A DNA stretch of 8,931 bases from Bordetella parapertussis (GTDB lineage: Bacteria > Pseudomonadota > Gammaproteobacteria > Burkholderiales > Burkholderiaceae_B): positions 1-8,931 of the forward strand of contig CAMCWG010000107.1 in the NCBI GenBank assembly GCA_945882005.1, written 5' to 3'. The notes under the pieces are model-generated. The model searched no databases. It had not been told where the DNA came from and was given only the letters and a program-made list of their open reading frames with translations. This document shows, piece by piece, positions 1-8,931 of the stretch (its first letter is position 1; every line of letters starts with the position of its first letter). Made by a program: the position numbers and the translations under genes.

Positions 1-1487
1 ATTGAGCCCGACGCGATCTGCTCAGCCGCTTCTTTGGCGGTTAGCATCGAGTGATCTTGATTGTTATAGCGATGCATACCATTGCGGCCAACAAGAAATA
101 GGTTGTCGATCTCGTCCAGATTCGCACGAACTTCCTCAAAGTTTTTGTAGGCTTCGCCAAAGTATCCCGGATAGGCTTTTGGTACTCGTATTACGACTGC
201 GTCTTGGGCTTGTGCAACAGACACCAGTCCAATTTGAAGCATCTCTTTTTGTGCCAGTTGTTTAAGCTCGTCGTCGGTCAAATTCCAAAGGTCGTCCGTT
301 TCGCGGCAGAAGAATTCAAGTCCAAGCCAGGTGGTCCCTTCTTGTGCAACCATGAAAGGACTCCAGTTATTGAACACTTGCACCCGCCCTACTTGGACGC
401 CGGGCTCCTGAATGTAAATCCAGTTGTCTAACAGGGTACGAGGTAGATTTGATGTCGGGTAAAGTAGCCCAACGGTAATGAAATCTCGATACGCCAAGTC
501 ATGCGCAGTTTTTTGTATAGCAGGAGACCAGCGCGAAGCTGAAGCAGCAACGAGATCCTTGATGGGCATCGTCGATATGACTTGTGTACAGTCTAGCTGC
601 GATAACGTACCAGTCCCGTCAACAAAATGGACACGACATGCTTGATCATGCTCTATATCGATCTTTGAAACGCGACTGTTCAGTTTTAGGATGCCGCCAT
701 TTTTTTTGAATAGATCAGCAGCTGTCTCCCACATTTGGCCAGGCCCAAATTTTGGATAGACAAAGTGTTCGATCAATGATGTTTGCGCAGCGCTATTCTT
801 GTTTAGGCCGATAGCCGATTTGACCGCGTGCAACAGTGCTTTTGTAATTGAGAGACTTTTGATGCGTTGAGCCCCCCACTCAGCACTGATTTGCGAACAG
901 GGAACGCCCCAAACCTTTTCCGTATATTCTTTAAAAAACTGTAAGTAGAGTAATTTGCCAAATCGATTAATTAGGAAGTCTTCGAGAGATTGCTCGGGCT
1001 TAATGGGCCGGACTCTAGCCGCAACATAACTCAGACCAAAGGTGATGGTTTTATATAAGCCTAGTTTGCGAAGCGTTTCTACATTTAGCTTGAGCGGGTA
1101 ATCAAAAAACTCTCTGTTGTAATAGATGCGTGACAAACGATTACGCACCAACATAATCGCGTCTTTATCTGCGTGCCCCTCTGACGCTGTCTGAGGGGGT
1201 AGCGCAGCGCGAGACTGACCTTGATACCTTAAGTTGACGGCTTGGTCCTGACTATCTGGAGCGATGGGCAGAATGTTCGCCCACCAGTTCATGACCCAGT
1301 CTGATTTTGAAAAAAATCGATGTCCACCGATATCAATGCGATTGCCCTTGTAGTTGACCGTGCGGGAAATCCCGCCAACCTGGCTGTCAGCTTCAAGAAT
1401 GGTGATGTCCTGGATACCTGCTCGTTGGAGCTCAATGGCTGCCGTTAGGCCTGCAGGCCCGGCGCCAATGATGACGATTTTTTGCAT
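1..1487 (-). CDS. FAD-dependent oxidoreductase, UDP-galactopyranose mutase-like/amine-oxidase fold (C-terminus cut by window edge)
   Basis: Reading the minus strand from ATG at 1487 gives 495 uninterrupted codons to the left edge. The start is fixed by an in-frame TAA at 1499-1497, only four codons upstream. The N-terminus is a Rossmann FAD-binding motif (GAGPAG, residues 8-13), followed by the ribose-binding acid E32 and a VGG step (37-39). The C-terminal FAD motif, [16 protein letters not shown], lies at residues 466-481 and is typical of UGM-like/HemY-like flavoproteins found in polysaccharide clusters. Relatives are about 490-530 residues, so probably only a short tail is missing. The family is cytoplasmic or membrane-associated and mostly uncharacterised. 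The divergent neighbours (GT-C, GtrA) suggest work on a sugar or lipid-linked sugar; this is inference. An SD is weak (AAAGA about nine bases upstream). The gene is AT-rich: three consecutive 60-base blocks (901-960, 1021-1080, 1081-1140; the block between them not counted) have 24, 24 and 23 G+C. Family call is confident; substrate unknown. Confidence 0.9.
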   Translation of the reverse strand, partial: MQKIVIIGAGPAGLTAAIELQRAGIQDITILEADSQVGGISRTVNYKGNRIDIGGHRFFSKSDWVMNWWANILPIAPDSQDQAVNLRYQGQSRAALPPQTASEGHADKDAIMLVRNRLSRIYYNREFFDYPLKLNVETLRKLGLYKTITFGLSYVAARVRPIKPEQSLEDFLINRFGKLLYLQFFKEYTEKVWGVPCSQISAEWGAQRIKSLSITKALLHAVKSAIGLNKNSAAQTSLIEHFVYPKFGPGQMWETAADLFKKNGGILKLNSRVSKIDIEHDQACRVHFVDGTGTLSQLDCTQVISTMPIKDLVAASASRWSPAIQKTAHDLAYRDFITVGLLYPTSNLPRTLLDNWIYIQEPGVQVGRVQVFNNWSPFMVAQEGTTWLGLEFFCRETDDLWNLTDDELKQLAQKEMLQIGLVSVAQAQDAVVIRVPKAYPGYFGEAYKNFEEVRANLDEIDNLFLVGRNGMHRYNNQDHSMLTAKEAAEQIASGS

Positions 1488-1581
1488 AGTTATTCTTTAT
1501 TTAACAAGCGGGGGTAAACAGGGGGCTTCTAAATAGCTTGGTGTTGCACGCTTCAGGGCGAGCCTGACTAACTAATCTGGC

Positions 1582-1660
1582 ATTGTATCGAGTATTTATG
1601 CCTAACTTGGTAGCCCCAACCTATAGGCTTGGGCTGGGTAGGCAGTTGAAACGATACAAT
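1582..1660. repeat. Inverted 9-bp repeat ATTGTATCG / CGATACAAT, possible paired -10 boxes
   Basis: ATTGTATCG at 1582-1590 is the exact reverse complement of CGATACAAT at 1652-1660. Each arm contains TACAAT (5 of 6 matches to TATAAT), oriented outward: on the plus strand at 1655-1660 towards GT-C, and on the minus strand at 1587-1582 towards the flavoenzyme. The 61-base interval encloses the 24-bp dyad, and the two symmetry centres nearly coincide (1621 versus 1623.5). The right arm is also flanked by TGAAA (1647-1651) and TTTCA (1660-1664). I see the repeat directly; a promoter role is inferred. A 79-base element with terminal inverted repeats is an alternative, but no target-site duplication is visible. 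Confidence 0.5.
1612..1635. promoter_or_regulatory. 24-bp imperfect palindrome, candidate operator
   Basis: The outer arms AGCCC (1612-1616) and GGGCT (1631-1635) are perfect inverted repeats. They surround the perfect eight-base palindrome CCTATAGG (1620-1627). Ten of the twelve base pairs of the dyad are complementary. The element sits midway between two divergent genes and between the inverted TACAAT boxes, which is where a dimeric regulator controlling both transcripts would bind. There is no T-run on either side, so it does not look like an intrinsic terminator. Confidence 0.45.
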
Positions 1661-1705
1661 TTCAGGCTAAACCCAAAATATTGTTTAACCTAATCGCCCA
1701 CACTC

Positions 1706-1719
1706 CAAGGCAACTAATG
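1706..1719 (+). promoter_or_regulatory. Ribosome binding site deciding the GT-C start
   Basis: CCAAGG followed by six bases and ATG (1717) is the only SD-like sequence near the start. It favours ATG 1717 over TTG 1681, whose upstream bases (ACCCAAAATA) have no purine-rich SD. Confidence 0.5.
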
Positions 1720-2988
1720 GTCAAGCGGAACCTTTCTACCTTTTATATCGGCTGGCTCGTTCTGGGCTTTGTGTTGTTAGCAATTTCCTTATCGCCGGTC
1801 ATTGATGGAGACGGGGCGGCACGCTATGCCGATCTACTCAGGATTCTGTCGGGTGAGAAGCCGATAGATAAATTCTCGTCCTTGCAATTGCTTCTTTCAA
1901 CGCCGATGCATTATTTGGGCTTTTTGGTTGGGATTGAGAAGGCCGCAGTTTCCTACTTCAATCTCATCGTGTTCGGCTTGATGCTGATCAGCCTGTGGCG
2001 GCTACTTCCAAAAGAGTCACGCTTTGTCAGCGTGCTGTTGTTAATGGCTGCAACAATGTTTCCCCACCATCTCCGGTACTACTACGGGGAAGTCTTGTCT
2101 GTCTGTGCCCTGACGGTTGGATTTCTATTTCTTCAGCAGCGCCGCCTCCCATTTGCAATCATTCTGCTAGGTATAGGTGCTGCCCAGACGCCAGCTACCC
2201 TGCCGGCCTTGGGTCTTGCACTCTTGTACGTGAGCATTCGGCGCCGCAACCCGCTGTACTTACTCATTTTTCTCATGCCTTTGGCGTTGATGGCGGCAGA
2301 TAACTTGTTTAAGTACGGGTCTATCTTTTCTAGCCCGTATCTGAGCGCTGGCGAGCGAGCCGAAAAAACCCTGATGCCTTATTCGGGGTTGCCCGGATTT
2401 AGTTACCCGATTGTGTTCGGATTGCTGTCAATACTGTTTTCGTTCGGTAAAGGCCTTGCATTTTTTGCACCCAGCTTGCTGCTGCGGTGGAAGCTGACTA
2501 AGGTCGAAGCAACCAACCAAGATAATGTGAACATGATTGATCTTTGTTTGGTGTTTTTGCTAGGGCTGATCCTCACCTATTCGCGCTGGTACGGTTGGTA
2601 CGGTGGGCAGTTCTGGGGGCCACGATTTTTTCTTTTCGCCTCTGTTCCAGCGGCACTGATATTGGCGCACTTTTTTTCTTTGATGGCCTCGCCTTGGCGC
2701 TTACGGGTTGTCTTCACGGCTGTGCTCGCATTGAGTGGCTGGGTTTGTGTACAAGGATATCTCTACGGGAATTTGCAACTAGGCATTTGTGGAGAAAACA
2801 AAAGCCAGCTCGAGCTGTTGTGTTGGTATGTGCCAGAGTTCAGTCCGATCTTTCGCGAGTTCGTAGGAGGTTTTCCAAAAGTGTCACCATTGCGGCTGGC
2901 GTATGTGGCTTGGTGCGTGCTTAGCTTGTTATTAGTTGCGTTGGCGCAGCCGCAGCTGAAAATCAATAAATCGGTTAAAGACAAATGA
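1717..2988 (+). CDS. Polytopic membrane glycosyltransferase, GT-C superfamily-like
   Basis: This encodes 423 residues with about ten hydrophobic membrane segments (roughly 10-27, 78-96, 103-118, 123-140, 144-176, 179-196, 228-257, 273-290, 303-322, 331-348, 394-412). After the first segment comes an acidic DGDG motif (30-33), positioned like the catalytic acidic residues in the first outer loop of GT-C enzymes. Later come SFGKGL (242-247) and WYGGQFWGPRF (294-304 core), patterns common in GT39-like membrane proteins. GT-C enzymes transfer sugars from polyprenyl-phosphate donors on the periplasmic face. I chose ATG at 1717 because AAGG lies six bases upstream; an in-frame TTG at 1681 has no SD. 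The stop overlaps the GtrA start by four bases (ATGA), so the two are coupled and likely work together. I cannot name the acceptor or sugar; a transport or polymerase role is a less likely alternative. Confidence 0.75.
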   Translation: MVKRNLSTFYIGWLVLGFVLLAISLSPVIDGDGAARYADLLRILSGEKPIDKFSSLQLLLSTPMHYLGFLVGIEKAAVSYFNLIVFGLMLISLWRLLPKESRFVSVLLLMAATMFPHHLRYYYGEVLSVCALTVGFLFLQQRRLPFAIILLGIGAAQTPATLPALGLALLYVSIRRRNPLYLLIFLMPLALMAADNLFKYGSIFSSPYLSAGERAEKTLMPYSGLPGFSYPIVFGLLSILFSFGKGLAFFAPSLLLRWKLTKVEATNQDNVNMIDLCLVFLLGLILTYSRWYGWYGGQFWGPRFFLFASVPAALILAHFFSLMASPWRLRVVFTAVLALSGWVCVQGYLYGNLQLGICGENKSQLELLCWYVPEFSPIFREFVGGFPKVSPLRLAYVAWCVLSLLLVALAQPQLKINKSVKDK

Positions 2989-3413
2989 AGGTTGTGCAAC
3001 GCTTTACTTACCAAAAATTCTTATTGCCGTTTTTAAAGTATTTCGGCGCGAGCGCCATCGCGCTTGTGATTGATTACGGTGTGTATTGGTGGCTTGTTCA
3101 AGCAACTGATTTGACCTTGCCTCAGGCAGCCGTCTTTGGTTACTTGGCAGGTCTTGTCGTTGCATATTTTTTAATCAGCCGCCACATCTTTAGTGATGGG
3201 TGGTTAAAAAATAAAAAGTTTTTTGAAGCAGTATTGTTTGCTTCGTCAGGTCTATTTGGTACGGTTGTAACGTACGCGACGGTGAAGTTATACACAGTGC
3301 TCATTGCAGAGGATGCAAATGGTGCAAAACTTTCAGCAATAGGTGTTAGCTTTTTTAGCGTGTACGCCTATCGTCGCTTTTTAGTGTTCCGCAAAGGCCG
3401 TTTGTCAACTTAA
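2985..3413 (+). CDS. GtrA-family membrane protein (lipid-linked sugar translocation)
   Basis: The 142-residue product has the size and layout of GtrA-like proteins (PF04138): four hydrophobic segments at about 17-38, 44-66, 79-106 and 111-132. It begins with FLKYFGASAIALVIDYGVY and ends in the typical basic tail YAYRRFLVFRKGR (127-139 region). GtrA proteins are associated with flipping polyprenyl-phosphate-linked sugars to the periplasmic side, classically alongside a GtrB polyprenyl-phosphate glycosyltransferase and a membrane glycosyltransferase. Here the ATG at 2985 overlaps the GT-C stop (ATGA), pointing to coupled synthesis and a shared pathway. No GtrB-like GT2 gene lies in this window; it could be beyond the left edge. 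The gene is AT-rich (20 G+C of 60 at 3181-3240). The family call is strong; the transported sugar is unknown. Confidence 0.85.
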   Translation: MKVVQRFTYQKFLLPFLKYFGASAIALVIDYGVYWWLVQATDLTLPQAAVFGYLAGLVVAYFLISRHIFSDGWLKNKKFFEAVLFASSGLFGTVVTYATVKLYTVLIAEDANGAKLSAIGVSFFSVYAYRRFLVFRKGRLST

Positions 3414-3424
3414 TGGGCCGTTAA
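3410..3424. repeat. 15-bp near-palindrome spanning both convergent stop codons
   Basis: TTAATGGGCCGTTAA reads almost the same on both strands (TTAA arms, GG/CC core). It includes the GtrA stop (TAA 3411-3413) and the stop of the convergent GT4 gene (TAA on minus, 3423-3421). Only seven bases separate the two coding regions, leaving no room for a normal terminator. It is too short and lacks a T-run, so I do not call it a terminator. Confidence 0.4.
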
Positions 3425-4593
3425 GACAGTACATGCCGATAGCGCAACAACGTTGCGTCCGCACATTTATCCCAGCTAAACCCGCGCGCTTGTACTTTGC
3501 CAAGACCAACAAGCTTCTCTCGCAGCTCGCTATCGGCTACAAGCCGTTGCAGGCATTGCGTGATGCCGTCTATATCTAAGGGATTCACGCTTAATGCCGC
3601 ATCGCCAGCGACCTCTGGAATAGAAGTGGTGTTAGACGTAATCACTGGTACGGCAGCCGCATAGGCCTCTAATATTGGTAGCCCAAATCCCTCCGCGAGG
3701 GAGGGAAATACAAGCGCAGTTGCGCTTTTAACAATTGGCAGCAACTCTGCATCCGATACATGCTGTAGCCAAATGATTGCTCCTGTTCGTGCATCTGCTT
3801 CAATCTGTTTAATTTCTTCTTCGCACTTCCAGCCAGCTCGACCAACAATCACGAGCGGTGTTTGTTTGCGTTCCGCAAGCGACATTGCACGATGTGCGGT
3901 GATGACTGCACCAACGTTCTTGCGCGGCTGCAAAGTGCCGACCGAAATAAAGTATTGCGACGGTAGTTTGAACTTCACGCGGACCAGCGCAAACTCTTCG
4001 GCCGTCACCTCACGAAACCACCGTGCATCGACCCCAAGTGGGATCACACTGATCCGCTCTGCTGCTACGCCCGTCCACTTGCAAAGCTCTTGCTTTGAGT
4101 ATTCTGAAATCGTAATGATGTGATCAGCCCAGCTGATCGCTTTTTTCCATAGTGCGTTTTTTGCGCCACGGAACCGACCGCTTGACCATTCTGGATGCGA
4201 GAAAGGAATCGCATCCATCAGCGTTGCAATCATTGGTGCAAACTTCGCGCGGGGTATGTAGTGATCGGTGGCGTGAATGAGATCCACTTTTCCCAGCTTG
4301 CTGATGCCAGGAAAATCAGCACCCGTAAATGCAGAGTACAGTGCACCTGTAGGATATTTTCCAAGATGTAACACTGAATGTGGCACATGTGGAGGCGTTG
4401 CCGTCTCAAACACCTTCCGATCTAGTTCTTTTATGTCCTGCGCGCCCACAGCAAACGAAAACGGCTGCAGATTAAGCTCTGCGCGTTTCGCAAACTGCGT
4501 GATCAATTCTTGGGTGTAGTGACTGATGCCGTCTTGTGAGCCACCGGCCAGGGCTTTGCAGAAGGCCGTCACACCGAAGCCCACGTGCATCAT
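3421..4593 (-). CDS. Family 4 glycosyltransferase (GT-B fold)
   Basis: The 390-residue protein is a cytoplasmic retaining GT4 enzyme using a nucleotide-diphospho-sugar. The donor-binding half carries SVGTLQPRKN (217-226; R224/K225 phosphate contacts expected), VIVGRAGW (248-255) and the EX7E motif EGFGLPILE (E301 and E309), followed by PVITSNTTSIPEVAGDAAL. The N-terminal half starts with the acceptor-side loop GGSQDGISHYTQEL (17-30). I start at ATG 4593 because it overlaps the rmd stop as ATGA; a longer in-frame reading to 4647 would overlap rmd by 58 bases and adds a non-conserved segment. A second ATG follows directly at 4590. It is the third gene of the gmd-rmd operon, so a GDP-D-rhamnose or GDP-mannose donor is likely (inference). 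The exact linkage cannot be read from sequence. Confidence 0.88.
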   Translation of the reverse strand: MMHVGFGVTAFCKALAGGSQDGISHYTQELITQFAKRAELNLQPFSFAVGAQDIKELDRKVFETATPPHVPHSVLHLGKYPTGALYSAFTGADFPGISKLGKVDLIHATDHYIPRAKFAPMIATLMDAIPFSHPEWSSGRFRGAKNALWKKAISWADHIITISEYSKQELCKWTGVAAERISVIPLGVDARWFREVTAEEFALVRVKFKLPSQYFISVGTLQPRKNVGAVITAHRAMSLAERKQTPLVIVGRAGWKCEEEIKQIEADARTGAIIWLQHVSDAELLPIVKSATALVFPSLAEGFGLPILEAYAAAVPVITSNTTSIPEVAGDAALSVNPLDIDGITQCLQRLVADSELREKLVGLGKVQARGFSWDKCADATLLRYRHVLS

Positions 4594-5513
4594 GACGCGG
4601 CGTCCAGCATCCAGGCGAGTGTTTCGCGCAGACGGCGCGGCTGCCAATCCGGTACAAACTGTTTAAGGCGTGTGGTGTCACCGCCAAGCTTTAATACTTC
4701 GTTCGCACGCACAAACTGCGGGTTGATACGCACTTCAATGCTGTGGCCGGTCAGTTCCGTGGCCAACGCAAGCGCTTCTTTCAGCGACACCAGGTTGCTT
4801 GAGCACACGTTAATCGTTCGTCCGATCGGTGCGGCTTCAATCAATTTGCGATAGGCGTGTGCAACATCCCGTACATCATTAAACTCGCGCCACACATCCA
4901 TGTTGCCAAGTTCGATGGCGCTTTGTTTGCGAACGAAGTGGGAAACGATTTTGGGAATCAAAAAACTCTCTGACTGACCAATGCCTGTGTAGTTAAATGG
5001 TCGCGCCAACACAACAGGTATTTTGGGCAACCAAAGCTTGGCCATGTACTCCATCGCCAACTTACTCACGGCATAGTCGTTTGCCGGATTCACGGGGTTG
5101 CTTTCGCTAAGCAAACCACCTTGCAAGTTGCCATAAACGTTTGCGCTGCTCGCAAGCAACACACAGCGCAAATCTGCAGCGACTGGTTCCAGCGCTTCAA
5201 GCAGATTACGGGTGCCGACCAGGTTTACGTCGTAAAACGCTTTGGGTTGGCCATGGCCAACAAACGCAACGCCGGCCAGATGGATGACATAGTGCGGTTT
5301 GGCGGCAAGCACCGCTTGCTTAAGCGATGCGATATCCAAGAGGTCTGCTTTGACGCAGCGTGGATATGTGGGGGTGACATCACCCAGCCCCCAGACCTCG
5401 TAGCCATTGGCCTCGAGCTCGTTGGCTAGGTGATAGCCAGTAAAGCCCTGCAGGCCAGTCACTAGTACGCGACGATCGTGATCGAGCGGCATCACGCGCT
5501 GCGCTGTGGTCAT
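4590..5513 (-). CDS. rmd: GDP-6-deoxy-D-mannose reductase (GDP-4-keto-6-deoxy-mannose reductase), extended SDR
   Basis: The 307-residue protein is an extended short-chain dehydrogenase/epimerase. It shows the NAD(P) motif TGLQGFTG (19-26), the active-site strand with ASSANVYG (121-128), the catalytic pair Y147/K151 (YAVSK), and ARPFNYTGIGQ (170-180), which resembles the PFNHTGPGQ segment of Rmd proteins. Rmd reduces C4 of GDP-4-keto-6-deoxy-D-mannose to give GDP-D-rhamnose. It follows gmd with zero spacing (TAA then ATG) and precedes a GT4 gene with a four-base overlap. It lacks the N-terminus typical of GDP-L-fucose synthase, so the fucose branch is unlikely. A GDP-6-deoxy-talose synthase of opposite C4 stereochemistry is the main alternative. 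ATG 5513 is used; ATG 5492 (residue 8) would also preserve the fold. Confidence 0.82.
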   Translation of the reverse strand: MTTAQRVMPLDHDRRVLVTGLQGFTGYHLANELEANGYEVWGLGDVTPTYPRCVKADLLDIASLKQAVLAAKPHYVIHLAGVAFVGHGQPKAFYDVNLVGTRNLLEALEPVAADLRCVLLASSANVYGNLQGGLLSESNPVNPANDYAVSKLAMEYMAKLWLPKIPVVLARPFNYTGIGQSESFLIPKIVSHFVRKQSAIELGNMDVWREFNDVRDVAHAYRKLIEAAPIGRTINVCSSNLVSLKEALALATELTGHSIEVRINPQFVRANEVLKLGGDTTRLKQFVPDWQPRRLRETLAWMLDAAS

Positions 5514-7981
<2,468 letters not shown>

Positions 7982-7993
7982 TAAGGCTTCCAT

Positions 7994-8021
7994 GCCCCTA
8001 ACGAGCTTGGCTAGCTGGGGC
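7994..8021 (+). other. Bulged hairpin between GT4 and manC
   Basis: GCCCC (7994-7998) pairs with GGGGC (8017-8021), and AGCT (8004-8007) pairs with AGCT (8013-8016) around a TGGCT loop. A five-base bulge (TAACG) lies on the 5' side. No T-run follows, so an intrinsic terminator is not supported. It could weaken read-through from GT4 or simply be chance. Confidence 0.3.
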
Positions 8022-8039
8022 GCATTCCCGCCTCTGAAA

Positions 8040-8048
8040 TGCGATAAT
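8040..8048 (+). promoter_or_regulatory. Extended -10 promoter of manC
   Basis: TGCGATAAT combines the extended -10 TGn (8040-8042) with GATAAT (8043-8048, 5 of 6 to TATAAT). No good -35 lies 16-18 bases upstream, as is usual for extended -10 promoters. The predicted start near 8055 gives a short leader of about 22 bases to ATG 8077. This would let manC be expressed separately from the upstream GT4. Confidence 0.4.
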
Positions 8049-8076
8049 GCCGGAACTCCTGTTTTGACGGTTAAGC

Positions 8077-8931
8077 ATGAAACTTATCCCTGTGATTCTG
8101 TCTGGTGGCGCCGGCACACGATTGTGGCCCGTTTCGCGCGAGCAGCACCCTAAGCCTTTTATACGCCTGGCAGATGGCCAGAGCTTGTTGCAGAAGTCTT
8201 TCTTGCGTGCCAAGAGCTTGCCCGACGTGGTCGAGGTCTTAACCGTCACCAACCGCGATTTGTTTTTTAAGACAGCGGATGAGTACCGTGAAACGGGCCC
8301 CATCCCCATGCCGCTCGGTTTCATTCTTGAGCCCCAGGGTCGCAACACAGCGCCTGCGATTGCTGCCGCTGCGTTGACGATCCAAAAACAATACGGTCCC
8401 GATGCGATCATGCTGTTTTTGACGGCAGACCATCTAATTGGTGATTTCAAGGCGTTTACCCAAGCTGTGCAAACCGCTGTCAAATTGGCAGAGTCCGGCA
8501 AAGTCACGACCTTTGGTATCAAACCTGAAGCACCAGAAACAGGCTACGGCTATATCGAATCCGAAGGCCACACCGTCAAGCGCTTTGTCGAGAAGCCAGA
8601 CCTTAAGACCGCACAGTCGTATGTCGATAGCGGTAAATATCTCTGGAACTCTGGCATGTTCTGCATGACGGCCAAGACTGCGATGACGGAGCTCAAGAGC
8701 TTTGCGCCGCAGGTGCTCGATGCCGTTGAAAAAAGCCTTGCAGTGTCACGCCGTGTCGAAGGAAGTGATCAGTATCAAATCGAGCTCGATGCAACTACCT
8801 TTGCAGAAGCCGAAAGCATTTCGATTGACTACGCACTCATGGAAAAAACAACCCACGCGGCAGTTGTAGCCTGCTCGATCGGTTGGAGTGACATTGGTTC
8901 GTGGAATGCGCTCGGTGATTTGATTGCACCC
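8077..8931 (+). CDS. manC: Mannose-1-phosphate guanylyltransferase (GDP-mannose pyrophosphorylase), C-terminus cut by window edge
   Basis: The visible 285 codons run open to the right edge. An in-frame TGA at 8065-8067 leaves ATG 8077 as the first start; ACGG six bases upstream is a weak SD. The nucleotidyltransferase domain shows the signature SGGAGTRLWPVSR (9-21) with K26 in PKPF, TADH (116-119), GYGYI (156-160), FVEKP (170-174), WNSGMF (190-195) and DIGSWNAL (272-279). The enzyme joins mannose-1-phosphate and GTP to make GDP-mannose, the Gmd substrate. Family members are about 470-480 residues, usually with a C-terminal cupin phosphomannose-isomerase domain; that half would lie outside the window, so bifunctionality cannot be judged. 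Equivalent genes are called algA, cpsB, rfbM or wbpW in other systems. Confidence 0.95.
   Translation, partial: MKLIPVILSGGAGTRLWPVSREQHPKPFIRLADGQSLLQKSFLRAKSLPDVVEVLTVTNRDLFFKTADEYRETGPIPMPLGFILEPQGRNTAPAIAAAALTIQKQYGPDAIMLFLTADHLIGDFKAFTQAVQTAVKLAESGKVTTFGIKPEAPETGYGYIESEGHTVKRFVEKPDLKTAQSYVDSGKYLWNSGMFCMTAKTAMTELKSFAPQVLDAVEKSLAVSRRVEGSDQYQIELDATTFAEAESISIDYALMEKTTHAAVVACSIGWSDIGSWNALGDLIAP

Larger units (their letters stand above)
1488..1716. other. Divergent intergenic region between flavoenzyme and GT-C/GtrA unit
   Basis: This 229-base region separates two divergent genes and contains no supported ORF. It holds a central dyad (1612-1635), two inverted nine-base boxes (1582-1590 and 1652-1660), and an AT-rich stretch just before the flavoenzyme start. 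No good -35 hexamer lies 16-18 bases from either TACAAT-like box, so any promoter here would be weak or activator-dependent. Two GGGGG runs at about 1508-1525 are direct, not inverted, and form no clear hairpin. Confidence 0.7.

Noticed and set aside
1354..1536. Plus-strand 60-residue ORF
   Set aside because: It is antisense to the conserved FAD-binding N-terminus of the flavoenzyme, whose minus-strand frame is clearly the coding one.
1582..1660. Miniature transposable element with 9-bp terminal inverted repeats
   Set aside because: No target-site duplication is visible at the ends and no second copy occurs in the window; a paired-promoter/operator reading fits the divergent genes better.
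1681..1716. TTG 1681 as start of the GT-C gene
   Set aside because: No SD upstream and it adds 12 non-hydrophobic residues; ATG 1717 has AAGG at a good distance.
4594..4647. Longer N-terminus of the first GT4 gene
   Set aside because: It would overlap rmd by 58 bases and adds residues without family similarity; ATG 4593 gives the typical ATGA coupling.
7994..8021. Intrinsic terminator after the plus-strand GT4
   Set aside because: The hairpin has a five-base bulge and no following T-run.
7998..8522. Minus-strand 174-residue ORF opposite manC
   Set aside because: manC motifs are intact on the plus strand in the same interval; the minus reading has no recognisable domain.

Overview
The window holds part of a surface-polysaccharide (O-antigen or capsule type) biosynthesis locus, most likely from a Gram-negative proteobacterium. 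The basis is the combination of GDP-mannose/GDP-6-deoxyhexose enzymes (ManC, Gmd, Rmd), two family-4 glycosyltransferases, a GtrA-type membrane protein and a polytopic GT-C-like protein. Codon use and gene style would fit a betaproteobacterium (Burkholderiales-like), but nothing here proves the taxon.

Layout. (1) Positions 1-1487, minus strand: an almost complete gene for a UDP-galactopyranose-mutase-like FAD oxidoreductase that runs off the left edge. (2) Positions 1488-1716: a divergent intergenic region with a 24-bp dyad (10 of 12 pairs complementary) nested between two inverted CGATACAAT boxes. (3) Positions 1717-3413, plus strand: a two-gene translationally coupled unit, a GT-C-like membrane glycosyltransferase followed by a GtrA-family protein (ATGA overlap). 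(4) Positions 3421-6566, minus strand: a tight three-gene operon read gmd -> rmd -> GT4, with zero-base and 4-base junctions. It converges on GtrA with only 7 bases between stop codons. (5) Positions 6653-7981, plus strand: a second GT4 glycosyltransferase, divergent from gmd. (6) Positions 8077-8931, plus strand: the N-terminal 285 codons of manC, running off the right edge.

How the genes fit together. ManC makes GDP-mannose, Gmd converts it to GDP-4-keto-6-deoxy-mannose, and Rmd most likely reduces this to GDP-D-rhamnose. The two GT4 enzymes would use GDP-mannose and/or GDP-D-rhamnose on the cytoplasmic side to build a D-rhamnose/D-mannose-containing glycan, comparable in gene content to the Pseudomonas A-band (common antigen) locus. 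The left-hand cassette looks like a separate activity: GtrA proteins are linked to translocation of polyprenyl-phosphate sugars, and GT-C enzymes use such lipid-linked sugars on the outer face of the membrane. The adjacent UGM-like flavoenzyme may modify the sugar or its carrier. Its sampled sequence is more AT-rich than the nucleotide-sugar genes, which hints at a different history.

No tRNA, rRNA, CRISPR array, transposase or convincing intrinsic terminator was found.
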